Shown: positions 46,668 through 57,797 of the stretch, one piece after another | Layout of the letters: every line of letters begins with the position of its first letter | How positions within the stretch are numbered: the first letter of the stretch is position 1 | NCBI GenBank assembly: GCA_028274465.1 | Contig: CM051456.1 | Coordinates: forward strand, 47,359,011 to 47,423,010 | Direction: 5' to 3' | Source of the DNA: Plantago ovata | Taxonomy: Eukaryota > Streptophyta > Magnoliopsida > Lamiales > Plantaginaceae | Length of the DNA: 64,000 nt | Notes under the pieces: generated by a model | The model's input: the letters and a program-made list of their open reading frames with translations, nothing else | Told to the model about the DNA's origin: nothing | The model's database searches: none | Translations under genes and position numbers: made by a program

Positions 46668-47975
46668 AGTTTGTTCGTATGCATTCATCCTTAGTCTAGT
46701 TTTTGCATGATGTTGTGCGGAGTTTATTGCCAAATTTTTTGTAATTTTTTATTGCATAGACTAAGTGTTTGTGACCATTGCCCATACATTGCATCTGTAT
46801 GGAATAGTTTGTGGTTTGTCTCGCTTGGCTTGTCATATTTGTATGTGCACTAGTTAAACTTGGTAGTCTCGACATCACTACGTGGTGTTTTCTCTAATGC
46901 AGTTCGCGAAGGCCTTATAAAATGTTGCATGTTAGAGTCTTTGGTTGTATTCTCGTGTAATTATGTACGTAAGAGGCAACAAGTCTTCACCTTACTTTTT
47001 GAGATTGCTAAATGCCTAGGAAGGAGGTAGAGTGAGGTGTGTGATCCTTTGTTTGAAACCTATTCTGATGAAAAGGTTTGGGGAGGGGGTTACTTTCATT
47101 ATGACTTGTTTTTCGTCTTGTTGAGTCATGTTGAGTTTGTTTTTATTTTTTCTTGTGAGTTTGTGCTCCAACCTATTCTTTCGAATAGGTTTGGGGAGGT
47201 CGTTGTAGTGTCATTGTTATTTCCTTTGATTGTACTTTCATTTTGCTACTGCTGGCTAAAAAAAAAAGAAGAAAAAAGAGAAAAGGAAAAAACAAGAGAA
47301 CAAATCGAAAATTCCAGAATCTGGAAACAAAAAAAAGACTAAGACCCAAAACAGCAAAAGAAGGGTCCAAGCAAGCCAAAAAGTAGTTTTAGCAAAGTAT
47401 TACATTATTTTTCAGCTTTTGTAGTAGTTCGTAATCGAGTTGTAAATTCTTCCTTATGTTCTCGTGTAGCCTAGTCCAAGGTTTGTTCTAGACCACCCTC
47501 GTCCTGTCATTCAGGAAGTGGTGAAGAGTTTTTCTTTAAGAGTCGGGTAGAATAGGGGAGTGTTGTCTTTTAGGGAACCCTCCTTCGTTTGATGAGAGCC
47601 AGTATTGGTTCGACCTTTCTTGAGGGAAAGTCTCACTTGGTGAACAATAGTAAGCCCTCAGTTTCATAGGAACGGGGCAACCATTTGTAGTTTAATATGC
47701 ATCATTACGTCGTCATTGACTAGGTCAAGGTAGAGAATGTTACGAGAGACTCCCTTGTTTAACAAAGTGCATATGTGAATGTGTATAGGTTCAATCGAGA
47801 CATTCTTCAACCTACTTCCATGTTATGATTTGTATGGTCTTTGTTCATAAGCATTTGGTAGATACAATCGATTAGTCCTTCTTGTTTGGCATGAGGCTCC
47901 TCTTTGTGTTGCATGTAGGTTGCATAGAGTCTAGCTAGTTGCTTGACGACAAGCAAAGGTTCGGTTTGGGGAGTT

Positions 47976-49114
47976 TGATAACAGTGTTTTTTACACTATC
48001 ATTCAGGTCTTTTTCACCAATTTAGCTATCCTCTTGCATGCATTTTAGTTCATTTTGTTAGAATAGTGTCACATTTTCAATTCTTTTGTTATTTTCAGGT
48101 TTTAGGTGAAAATCGCGCTTTTGGATATAAATCATGGCGAAACAATGATGTTTTGGTGCAACGAGATCACCCGTGGTGTGTCAAGGAGTACCAGGACGAG
48201 TTTCCAGGCGCACCACCGCGTACGGGGCGGTCCGCCGCTCAGCCTCCGACAGCAACTATATATATTTGTAAAAGTTGCGAATTTTCATATCTTTCATCAT
48301 AATTTTACAGACATAAACCCTAGAGCTTGTTCTGGGTATATTTTCTCTTAGAACTATTGTTTCTTATCTATTTTGGAGCTAGAGTAGAGATTTGGACATC
48401 AATTGATCTCACCTTGCTAGATCTTTGTGAGTTTAGCAATTCACCGGAGATTGACAACCTTTGGTGGTAACTTTGTATCTCACAATTCTGCTATTTATCT
48501 TTCAATTCAACCATGTTTCCATTCATTATTGCTTTGATTATGATTCTTGATTGCATTATTGATATGAGTAGCTAAGCATCTAGTTGGTGATAGTGTGTGA
48601 ATTCGTAGCTAGGGTTCATATTATGCATGATTGAGTTTGATCCGACTAAGCCAATATCTTCGTAGAAAAGTGTTAGAAACACTCGGACAATTCAAGATCA
48701 TCGTTTTCAATATCTTCGATTACAAGTACTGCTTGAACTAAGACTGACAACCTTAGCCAAGTATTAGTATAGATAGGAAGCTTTCAAAATACACGTCTAC
48801 AAATCTGTCTTTGGTGTTTGTTAATTCGAATTACTTTTAAGACAGTACGAGTTGCACTTTCATGCATAATTAGAACTTGATGCTTAGAACGAGCATACGA
48901 TCACCAGCTCTCTCCATATATTGTTAGGTCAAGTTAAGATAAATTTGTTTTCTGAAATTATATATAGTTATTTAGTTAAAGCTAGTTTAGTCCCTAGAGA
49001 TCGACACTCGAGGTCATCTTACCCCTGCACTACGTGTTTTGTGTAGTTGTGAGTTGCCCTTTGGCTTTCAAACAAATTTATTTGATTGTTCGAGTATGAC
49101 AATCTCGTTCATCA
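47976..49114 (+). repeat. 3' LTR of Ath-2
   Basis: It begins TGATAACAGTG and ends CGTTCATCA; TATA box at 48257-48265; palindromes at about 48193-48240. Followed by GTTGC, completing the target duplication. Confidence 0.92.
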
Positions 49115-49766
49115 GTTGCTAAAAAGCAAACCACTGTAGTAGATGTTGCTGAAGTGCTTGCAGAAGCCTCCGCAAATCCAATAAACATGGATCCATCTAC
49201 TGAAGCAAGACCACAAGGCAGTGGAAATGAAAATCCTGCCTTAGAAAGAATAGAAGATGTCTACATTGTAGATAATCTTGATGATACAACTGTGGAACCA
49301 GCAAGTGCCATTGCTGCAGACCTCAAAAAGGCTACACTTGCTGAGAATGTTGCCAGCAAAGCAACAGAAGAACAAGACAGTTGCTGAAACAGCAACTAGT
49401 CAAGACTAACAAGTTGCTGAAGCTGCAACTACTGAAGAACCAGTTGCTGAAAATGCAACGGTTCAAGTCCAAGAGTTTGCTGAAACTCAACAAGAAACAT
49501 CATTCGACGACGCATCTCATGATGCTGAGAATGTTAGAACAAGTTCACCAATCACATCTATTGACAAAGTCCAACTGGTGCTGACTGACCTAAGCCAGCA
49601 AATGGACATGGAGATTGATGATAACTCCAACAAGTCAGTGGACCTATTTATGACAAGTAGTGAACTTAGTGGTCTTGATGTTTCTGGTCAACTTGTCAAT
49701 TCAGAGACAAGGAAGATTGTTGAAGCTGCACAGCTTTCTCAAGTAGAGCAAGAAAACAAGTCTTCT

Positions 49767-49858
49767 GAAGTTTTGCTTATATCTGAGTTAACTACCTGCT
49801 CTTCTTCACCACTTGCTCTTCTTCAGCAGGTAGTTAACTCAGATATAAGCAAAACTTC
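49767..49858 (+). repeat. Perfect 34-bp inverted repeat in the env-like gene
   Basis: Arms at 49767-49800 and 49825-49858 are exactly complementary over 34 bases, with a 24-base spacer. The left arm is in an exon; the right arm covers the exon end (AGCAG) and the first 29 bases of intron 1, so the 5' splice site lies inside the stem. Confidence 0.95.
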
Positions 49859-50216
49859 TCTATATGAAACTGTCTTTAGCTAACACAACTATTTCTTTAC
49901 AGACTTCTCAAGATACAAGTCAGAAGATTGCTGAAACTTCTACACCAGAATCTACAACTCTTGTTCAGCAGGTAGATGAAAGTTTTGGTAATTTTACTAA
50001 GTTTTTAAAAACTTAGTACTTGTATCTAACAAAGTGTTATTTCAGGATGAACAATTCAAGGATGCTGCTACTGCTCCTAAAGCAATGGAAATAGTTCCCG
50101 CACAACTCAGTGTGCAACATGAGCTTGCTGAGAATCAATAGGTAATTCATGTTACAGTTTTAGACTCTAAAACTATTTTCCAAAACCTTCCTGAAAATAA
50201 CTTTACTCTTATTCAG
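49830..50216 (+). other. Three short phase-0 introns of the env-like gene
   Basis: Introns 49830-49902 (73 bp), 49972-50045 (74 bp) and 50142-50216 (75 bp) each start GT, end AG and are AT-rich, as in plants. The exons between are 69 and 96 bases, both multiples of three. The exon ends read CAG, CAG and TAG before GT; the last is probably a mutated Gln codon. Predicted only; no transcript evidence. Confidence 0.65.
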
Positions 50217-53027
50217 GCTCAAAAGGAGAATAATGAATCGGTTTTCATCACAGAAGTCCATGAAGTTAGTTCTGAAGAACTATACTCCAACTTCAAAAGA
50301 AACACTTTGACCAGAGTTGCTAAGTCTGTCAGCAATTGGAAAAGGTACAAAAGTATGGACTTCTCAGACCTTCACATCCATCTATCAAACGGAAAGAAGA
50401 GAAATTCACTCTTCAAACTCGAGACATTTGTACACTCTATCCTTCCTGGAGAGCTGACATATTCTCAGCAAATGAGTGCCAATCTAATTGTCATAATCAG
50501 AGAGAATATCAAAGCTAAGTTCAAGAGTGCCTCTCCAGCTGAACAAGTTGTGATGCTCAAGGGTTCCTTTGTACCCGTGGTGGCTGATCCCCACAAAATC
50601 AATGAGGAAGAAGAGGTTACAAGCGCTGCCAAATACAAACATCTTGAGTTGGTGATACTAACGGATGATGATGAAGAAGAAGAGGATGAAAATATCCTTA
50701 AAGACACAAGTGATGATGAATCCAAGGATTCTAAGGACAAAAAGGACGATGATGATGACAATCAAGCTCCTAGTCCGGATGCTGGCAAAGAAAAGTTGTC
50801 AGTTGCTCATCGAGTAGATCAAGCAGATGCTGAAAATCAGCAAGCTGAAAAACCTCCCAGTCAGCAACAGGAATCTGCTGCAACTCCTGCTGAGAAAAGT
50901 ACTCCAGCAACTGAACAAGTTGCTGAGACAGAAGAAGAGTACGCCAGAAAGCGGGCTGAAATGCCTAAAGGCAAAGCTAAGCTTTCTGATGCCGAGTTAG
51001 CATTACTCGAAGCTAAGGTCACTGATTCAAACCTTGGAGAAAATGAAGAAATGGATGAAGATTATCAACGAGCATTACAAAATAGTGTACAGATTCATGA
51101 CAGACATACTCAACATCCCGATATTGCTCAATCTTTAGGAGTAAACAACAAGGAAGATTCCTCCCTTCCACTTACTACTGATGAAACTCCAGTTGTTGAG
51201 TCAAAAGAGTTGCCTTCAGCAACCACTCAACCAAAAGTGACTTAGGCAAAAGATTTAAGTGTCAAGGTTGCTGGCCTTGATGAACCTGATGAGGAAGAAG
51301 ATCTGTCTGATTTCTCAGCAAATGAAGAAGAAAAGGCCAAGAAAGCTGAACCCAAGATGGTAGAAATTCCTCCAGCATCTCTCATTAATGTTGAAGGAGA
51401 TATGGAGAGAAGTCTTTTTCTGAGAAACGACGATCAAATTGCCACGGAAATCAAAGCACACTCACTTACTCCCTCTTTAGTGCCGTTTCCAAATATTGAG
51501 AAGTTTATTCCGAGAATTAAAGCACTAATGGTTGTTCACACAGCATGCCAAGAAGAGGATGATGAACTTCTAGCTGAGAGTCCACTTGACATTGGAAAGA
51601 TACTGACTACTGTGCTGAGACGCTCTACTACACTTACCATAGCTCAGAAAGACATAAGTCTACATCACAAAAGCTGTGAAGATGATGTCAGTCAAGCACT
51701 CAAGCTCGCCAAAAGCGCATTAACAAAGGCTCAGGCTATACTGGAAGAAAAAGTAAACAACGAGCGAAGACATGAGGAGAACTTGGCTTTTATTAAAGAA
51801 GAATTTTCTAAACTGACTTCTGATCAGCAAGACATGATTCTTAAATACAACAACCTTCATACTCTTGTTGAAAATTGCAATGTTTTCTCTATTCACATCA
51901 AGCCAATGATGCAATCCATGTCTAAGGGGAAGATTCTAGAAAAAGAAAGTCTTCAAGAGACAAATCAACTACTCCCTCTAAAGCTCCACTAAAGTTGCCT
52001 GGACCGCCTCCCAGAGAACCTCTTGCTGAAACAGAGCAAAGTTCTAAAAGAAGAGCTGAAACAGATTCTGAGAGAAGTTCAACAAATCCTAAAAGTAGAA
52101 AAACTTCTGCTGATACTCAAGAATTCTGTCATACTGAAAGTCATCAAGGCATTAATGAAGATGATGACAATGATGATGACCAAACAATAGCTCAAGCTAT
52201 AAGGGCCAAGCCTCTTTCTGACTCAACTCCATCTGACCAGTCCAAACATTTCTCTTCTGACTCCAGATCTTCAGCAAAGGATCAAGCAAAATGCTAAGTC
52301 AAGAAGTAGAAAGCAAAGACAAGAAGAAAGAAAGGTAGCTAACATTGCCATAGGCACTGGCATTGACTATACAAAGATCAACAATGACGAAACCACTCCG
52401 AATGTGATCAGAAACCTCCATGCTTGTTGGATCATAAAGCTGGAAGACCTTTTGGCCAATGACTTCTTTCCAACTGCTGTACTGAATCAAATGTACACTT
52501 GGATTGAATTGAAAGTCACAAAGCAAGAAAGGGATCCTCCTCCCTACCCAAGGAACATTGCTATAAAATGGTTGAACATTGAAATTTTGGTAAGAAGAAC
52601 TTCCATCAGCAAGAAGATAAAACAAGAGCCCGATCTAATCAAGCCGATGGATGTTGCTTACTTCAATGATCCTATGAGCAAGAAGTCCAAAAAGAAATAT
52701 GGATTGATTCCTTATGAGTACTTCTATCTCACTGCAAAGGATCAAGAAGAAGACCTTCTTTGGTTAAGGAAGATTCTTGCCAACAAGGGAATTTCAGACA
52801 CTCAGCTACTACATGCTAGAAATTGGGGCATGCACTTGTGGGTAATACACTACAAATAGATGAATGGTGAACACCATCACTATACTGCCTGCAAGAATGC
52901 AAGAATTATTCAACTTGAAGTTCGTAAGCTACTTGAAGATTACGAGAAGGACTGTGTTGAATTCACTGCTCTTGCTGAAAAGGGTGTAAAAGAGATTTTT
53001 CGAGAATCATCTGCCGGAATAGAATAG

Positions 53028-53266
53028 ACCCTTGAAAAGCTTTGTTTTGCTTGCTGATTGTTTTAGTTATCTGCGAACTTTCTTGTAAACTTACTGAAAG
53101 ATAACTATCAACAATGAACTTTTTGACTCTTATTGGTTCTTGATTATGCAAATTATTTTATGCTTACTGTTTTATTATTCAAGTACGTTTGCATTAATCA
53201 ACTGATTTATTCAACATCAGGAACCTCTAAAAGGGTAACAATTAATTTAGCCATGGATTGCTAACA
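53028..53266 (+). other. Tail of the copia element before the solo LTR
   Basis: AT-rich, no gene. It ends GGATTGCTAACA and, without the solo LTR and its duplication, would join the purine tract at 54801. Confidence 0.5.
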
Positions 53267-54793
53267 TGATGACAGTGTTTGTTACACTATCATTCGGGTC
53301 TTTTTCGCCAATTTAGCTATCCTCTTGCATGCATTTTAGTGCATTTTGTTAGAATAGTGTCACGTTTCCATTTCTTTTGTTATTTTCAGAATTTAGGTGA
53401 AAATCTCACTTTTGGATGTAAATCATGGCGAAACATTGAAGTTTTGGTGCAACAAGATCACCCGTGGTGTGTCAAGGAGTATCAGGACGTGTTTCCAGGC
53501 CAAAAGACCAAGTTTCAGAGCTCAACACCACGCCCAAGGCCAAGGAGAACATGAAAGCTTCGAGATATCTTTTATGAGGCGGAGACGGTAGTTCATTCGG
53601 AGTTCGGATGAAGATTTTGGAACCTTTGAAGTGAAATTTGGAAGTTCCATTTGCATAGTCTCAGTATTTTGGATACCTGTCTTTCATATGATATTGTATT
53701 GGGATGCGGTTACAATCTACGTGTAGCTAACTCAAAGAGCTATCCAACGGTGGGTCTTATGTGCCAATCCGAGTTCGGACGCACCCGGAATCTCTGTTCG
53801 AACTTAGAGGAAAAACTGGCGAACTTGCTGCCAGCCACATGCGGACCGTCGGGTACGAGGGGCGGACAGCCCCATAGTTTCCGGAAGTTTGCGTTATTTT
53901 ATATATAAAAGTCAAATTTTCACATCCCACCTTCATATTTTGAGAGACATAAACCCTAGAACTTGTTCTGGGTATTCTTTGACTTAGAACAATTATTTCT
54001 TAGCGATTTTGGAGCTAGAGTAGAGATTTGGACATCAATTAATCTCACCTTGCTAGATCTTTGTGAGTTTTAGCAATTCACCGGAGAGTGACAACCTTTG
54101 GTGGTAACTTTGTATCTCACAATTCAGCTATTTATCTTTCAATTCAACATGTTTTCATTCATTATTGCTTCGATTATGATTGTTGATCGTGTTATTGATA
54201 TGAGTAGCTAAGCATCTAGTTGGTGATAGTATGTGAATTCGTAGCTAGGGTTCGTATTATGCATGATTGAGTTTCTGAGTCTTTTACTTGTTTAATTATC
54301 TTAATTCGATTCTTTGATCCGACTAAGCCATATATCTTCGTAGAAAAGTGTTAGAAGCACTAGGACAATTCAACATCATCGATTCAATTATACATATTTT
54401 GCGAGTACTGCTTGAACTAAGACTGGCAACCTTAGCCAAGTATCAGTATTGATAGGAAGCTTTCAAAATACACGTCTACAAATCTATCTTTGGTGTTTGT
54501 TAATTCGAATTACTTTTAAGACAGTACGAGTTGCACTTTCATGCATAATTAGAACTTGATGCTTAGAACGAGCATACTATCACCAGCTCTGTCCATATAT
54601 TGTTAAGTCAAGTTCAGATAAATTTGTTTTCTAAAATTATATATAGTTATTTAGTTAAAGCTAGTTTAGTCCCTCGAGATCGACACTCGAGGTCATCTTA
54701 CCTCTGCACTACGTGTTTTGTGTAGTTGTGAGTTGCCCTTTGGCTTTCAAACAAATTTATTTGATTGTTCGAGTCTGACAATCTCGTTCATCA
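53267..54793 (+). mobile_element. Solo LTR of the Ath-2 type
   Basis: This 1527-bp LTR starts TGATGACAGTG and ends CGTTCATCA, flanked by TAACA (53262-53266 and 54794-54798). It matches the Ath-2 LTRs but carries about 380 extra bases (about 53500-53875) before its TATA box (53902-53910), including a degenerate palindrome stretch (53828-53875). No internal sequence, so it arose by LTR-LTR recombination. Confidence 0.92.
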
Positions 54794-54800
54794 TAACATC

Positions 54801-54815
54801 AAAAAGGGATAAATT
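54801..54815 (+). promoter_or_regulatory. Degenerate copia polypurine tract
   Basis: AAAAAGGGATAAATT directly precedes the LTR start. In SIRE/Maximus-type elements the usual form, from memory, is a CAAAAAGGGGGAGATT-like tract before TGTT, so this looks like a mutated version. Confidence 0.6.
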
Positions 54816-56334
54816 TGTTAGGAAACTTGTAATTTTGATGAGTAATTAACCCTGTTGAATTAAGGAAAGTCCAGTAACTAGTACTCTTAAGGTCCATAGG
54901 AATTTAGAATTTTAAGGACATTGTAAAAGAGGAACGTTTGCTGAAAGACTTAGTGTAGGGACTAGTTAGGTTCTTTTGTTTGCTGATGATGTACTTTGTT
55001 TTTCCAAACGAACTATTGAAGACCTAGAACCGCTCAGAAAGTTGAAGATTCGAAGACTGAAGACTTAGACGAATTCTGAGAAAGGTATCTACAAACGCAC
55101 ATGTTGCTTCAAACAGTGAGAATCTCAGCAACAACTTGCATAAGTGAAAATCTATATGACAGAGTAGGTTGTGCTTGCTGAAACTGAGACTGACCACTTG
55201 CTGACAACATATGTGACCTCCTTGCGGAAGCGTACTTGCATTTTGGCTCCAACGTTCATATTTGAATTTGATTTAAAAGAACATTAAATGCAAAGTAAGC
55301 ACGCGAAGAACATGAAGACAAGAAGACAAATGAAGAACGCTGCTGAAAGTACAAAAGGAAGATAGTGACGTCTTGAGGTACAAAGCCTTAGAATTTGAAA
55401 TTCAAAGGGCTCCCTTGAGACACTATAAATAGAGGTCCTCAGGCAAGAGTAGAAGGTGTGTCAACAACGTGATCAAACTCTCACTTGTGCTTTAAACACT
55501 CAAATCCTTCTCTACTCTTTACTGTCTATTGATGCGTTCCAAGACTTAAGCTTGAAACAAAAGCTACTTTTAAAGAAGTAGATCATTCACGGCTAAGAAA
55601 TTAGTTAAGTATTCTTTCTTTAGAACAAGAACAAGTCTTGACACCAAAAACAATCAAGCTTGCTTACTGCAAAGTATTACAAGTTGTGTTTCTTTAGATA
55701 ACTTGTTATAACTGAAAAGATATACTCAAGTCATCTCATCCCAAACCTCTCTAACTGATAAATACCCTTTCCAGGCATAAAATTCAGGGGGAATTAGTCA
55801 AGCATAGTGTTGCTGATTATAAGTCCCACGTTTGGTGGAGAACAAGGTTACAGTTCTCTAGTTTAGGTTGGAAACAAAGCAAGTGTGCTTTGGTTTCTGA
55901 GAATCATTAGTGATAGGATTTGTAAGGAACCTCATATCTTATCATAGTGGATTCAGTTCTAGAAAGGACAAAGTGGATTAGTTGAGAGATTACGCCACTC
56001 TCAGATACCACTATAAAAGTGTTTGTGTGATTTACTTTACTGCACTTAGTTTTCAGCATGTCACGTTTATCATACTTTGTTACTCTGCTCACTTGCTGAA
56101 ACTAGCTCTCTATTAAAAGCACTTATAGTAAAAGACTGTCGCACTCTACTTTTAAGTATCAGCAAACTCATTACTGAAAAGTAATAAGTACTTGCTGAGA
56201 AAGTTAAGTACCAGCAAACTCATTACTGAAAAGTAATAAGCACTTGCTGAGAAACTTTTAAACGACGAAAAGTTTGAAAAGACTATTCACCCCCCCCCCC
56301 CTCTAGTGTTTTCTTGTTGTTTAAAGGGACCAAC
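54816..56334 (+). repeat. Copia-type (SIRE/Maximus-like) 3' LTR
   Basis: It begins TGTTAGGAAAC and ends GGGACCAACA, with a TATA box TATAAATA at 55424-55431 and a C-run near the end (56290-56301) followed by CTCTAGTG. The stretch after it is env-like sequence in the other orientation and not a primer site, so this is a 3' or solo LTR. Its first ~100 bases recur reversed at 1-101. Confidence 0.75.
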
Positions 56335-56605
56335 ATTGATCTTCTTGATCAGCAACTCACAACTTTTCTCCACCAGCATCTGGACCAGGACCTTGATATT
56401 CATCATCTTCGTCCTTACTGTCGTTTGAATCTTTTGATTGATCATCACTTGTATCTTCAGGTACATTCTCATCCTCTTTTTCTTCATCATCATCAGTTAG
56501 GTTAACTAACTCGAGATGTTTGTATTTGGCCTGACTTGTTACCTCTTCTTCCTCATTGATTTTGTGGGGATCAGCCACCACTGGTACAAATGAACCTTTG
56601 AGCAT
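56335..56605 (-). pseudogene. Second env-like gene copy, fragment (minus strand)
   Basis: The minus strand encodes KGSFVPVVADPHKINEEEE and the acidic tract that follows, closely matching the copy at about 50550-50830. It directly abuts the copia LTR end on one side and the Ath-6 LTR on the other. The copia element and Ath-6 thus lie in another env-like gene copy of opposite orientation. Confidence 0.8.
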
Positions 56606-57797
56606 TGATGAACCGGAATTTGTCAGATTCTAATTAATCAAATAAATTTGTATTTAGCCAAAGGTAATTCACAACTACAATGAAAACCGTAGTGTAGCAG
56701 TAAAATAACCTCGAGTGTCGATCTCTAAGGACTATAACTAGCTTTATCTAATCTAACATAAACTATAAAATCAACAAACTACTTAGCACAGGTTTTTCTT
56801 ATCAAGATAATAGAAGTTAGTGATAGTATGATCATTCAAAGCATAGCAGGTTAATAATCATGCATGAAGTACCCGATCGTTTTGCGTAGAGATCTTTGAT
56901 CATGAATTGTCCAATGTGTTCCGTTATTATTCAACACTACGAAGATAGAGGGCTTAGATAGATCAAAGAAATAAAGCAATAACTCAAAGTCTGATTCGCT
57001 TTACCGCCATCAGCATAATTATTAACCCTTCGCTAAGAAATCACATACTCTCACCAACGATAAATTTAGCTACTCATAGATGTCATGCAATCAACAGAAA
57101 TCATAGCAAGATTGAATGAAAACATGTTGAAAGATAAATAAATATGAATAGAAAAAATTGCAAGATACAATGTTACCGAAGGTTGTCAATCTCCAAAGAA
57201 TCGCGACCTCACAAGCTCCAAAACGATAAGAAAAAGTGTCTCCTATGCTAGGAATTCCCAGAACAGGCTCTGGAGAATTCTTCCCTACAACTAATGAGAA
57301 AGGTATGAAAAAAGGTCTGAGAAAGTATGAAAAACGGAGAAAACTGAGCAACTATAAATAGGGGTTCGGAAGGTGTGGGGCGAGTCGCTCCACACACCGG
57401 GCGAATCGCCTGGTGTGGGGCGAACCGCCCCACGTCTCGGGCGAATCGTCCGGGAGTTCCAACCGGCCTTCGACGCGTTTTTGGATTTCTTTTCCTTTTC
57501 GGACTCGGTTTTTGCCTTCTAGTGACCTTTTAGCCTTCAGACTCGAACCCTAGACTTCAAATCCTATCCGGAATCTTCTAGATACTCCAAAAATGTCCCC
57601 GGAACACCAATTCTTCGTTCTCTTCAATATAATTGTCCGGAAAACCATGTTTTTCACCCAAAACCTGTAAAATGTAAACTAAAGGGAAACGTGACACTAT
57701 TCTAATAAAATGCACTATAATATAGCTAAATTAACATAGAGGATAGATAAATTGGTGAAAAAAAGCTCGAATGAAAGTGTAAAATACACATTCATCA
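56606..57797 (-). repeat. 3' LTR of Ath-6
   Basis: On the minus strand it begins TGATGAATGTG and ends CGGTTCATCA, like the Ath-4 LTR. Palindrome cluster at about 57374-57455, upstream of a TATTTATAG-like box. Confidence 0.9.

Larger units (their letters stand above)
45944..47975 (+). other. Ath-2 3' internal region (non-coding)
   Basis: In order: GC palindrome cluster (46086-46200), internal purine tract expanded to 14 Gs (46398-46411), a SINE (46515-46667), two AACCTATTC-type hairpins (47056-47079, degenerate; 47170-47191, perfect), a purine tract (47257-47350), the conserved PPSFDESQYWFDL block (about 47570-47625), and the terminal hairpin and purine tract (47939-47975). No gene is seen. 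Confidence 0.75.
11010..49114 (+). mobile_element. Ath-2: full-layout Athila-type element with nested insertions
   Basis: It has two LTRs of one type (11010-12156 and 47976-49114) and a 5-bp target duplication GTTGC (11005-11009 and 49115-49119). Its gag-pol is split: leader to 12206, then 21290-23110, then 42457-45943. Ath-3 lies in its leader and Ath-4 in its protease domain. The integrase catalytic D-D-E residues are present, but frameshifts and stops disable it. Confidence 0.9.
49115..53027 (+). pseudogene. Env-like gene, central and C-terminal parts, with introns
   Basis: After Ath-2 the gene resumes (VAKKQTTVVDVAE). An Ala/Thr/Gln/Glu-rich repeat region (to about 49500, one frameshift) leads to a Ser/Gln-rich part with three short introns (49830-49902, 49972-50045, 50142-50216), all phase 0. 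Then come a conserved segment (RVAKSVSNWKRYKSMDF, then KGSFVPVVADPHKIN), a very acidic tract (about 50660-50760), a second conserved segment with heptad-like helices (about 51480-51960), and a C-terminal domain (IPYEYFYLTAKDQEEDL, NWGMHLWV) ending at 53027. Frameshifts near 51960 and 52290 and stops at 51243-51245 and 52857-52859 break it. No enzyme motif is visible. Its place before a copia-like purine tract and LTR supports an env-like ORF. Confidence 0.55.
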
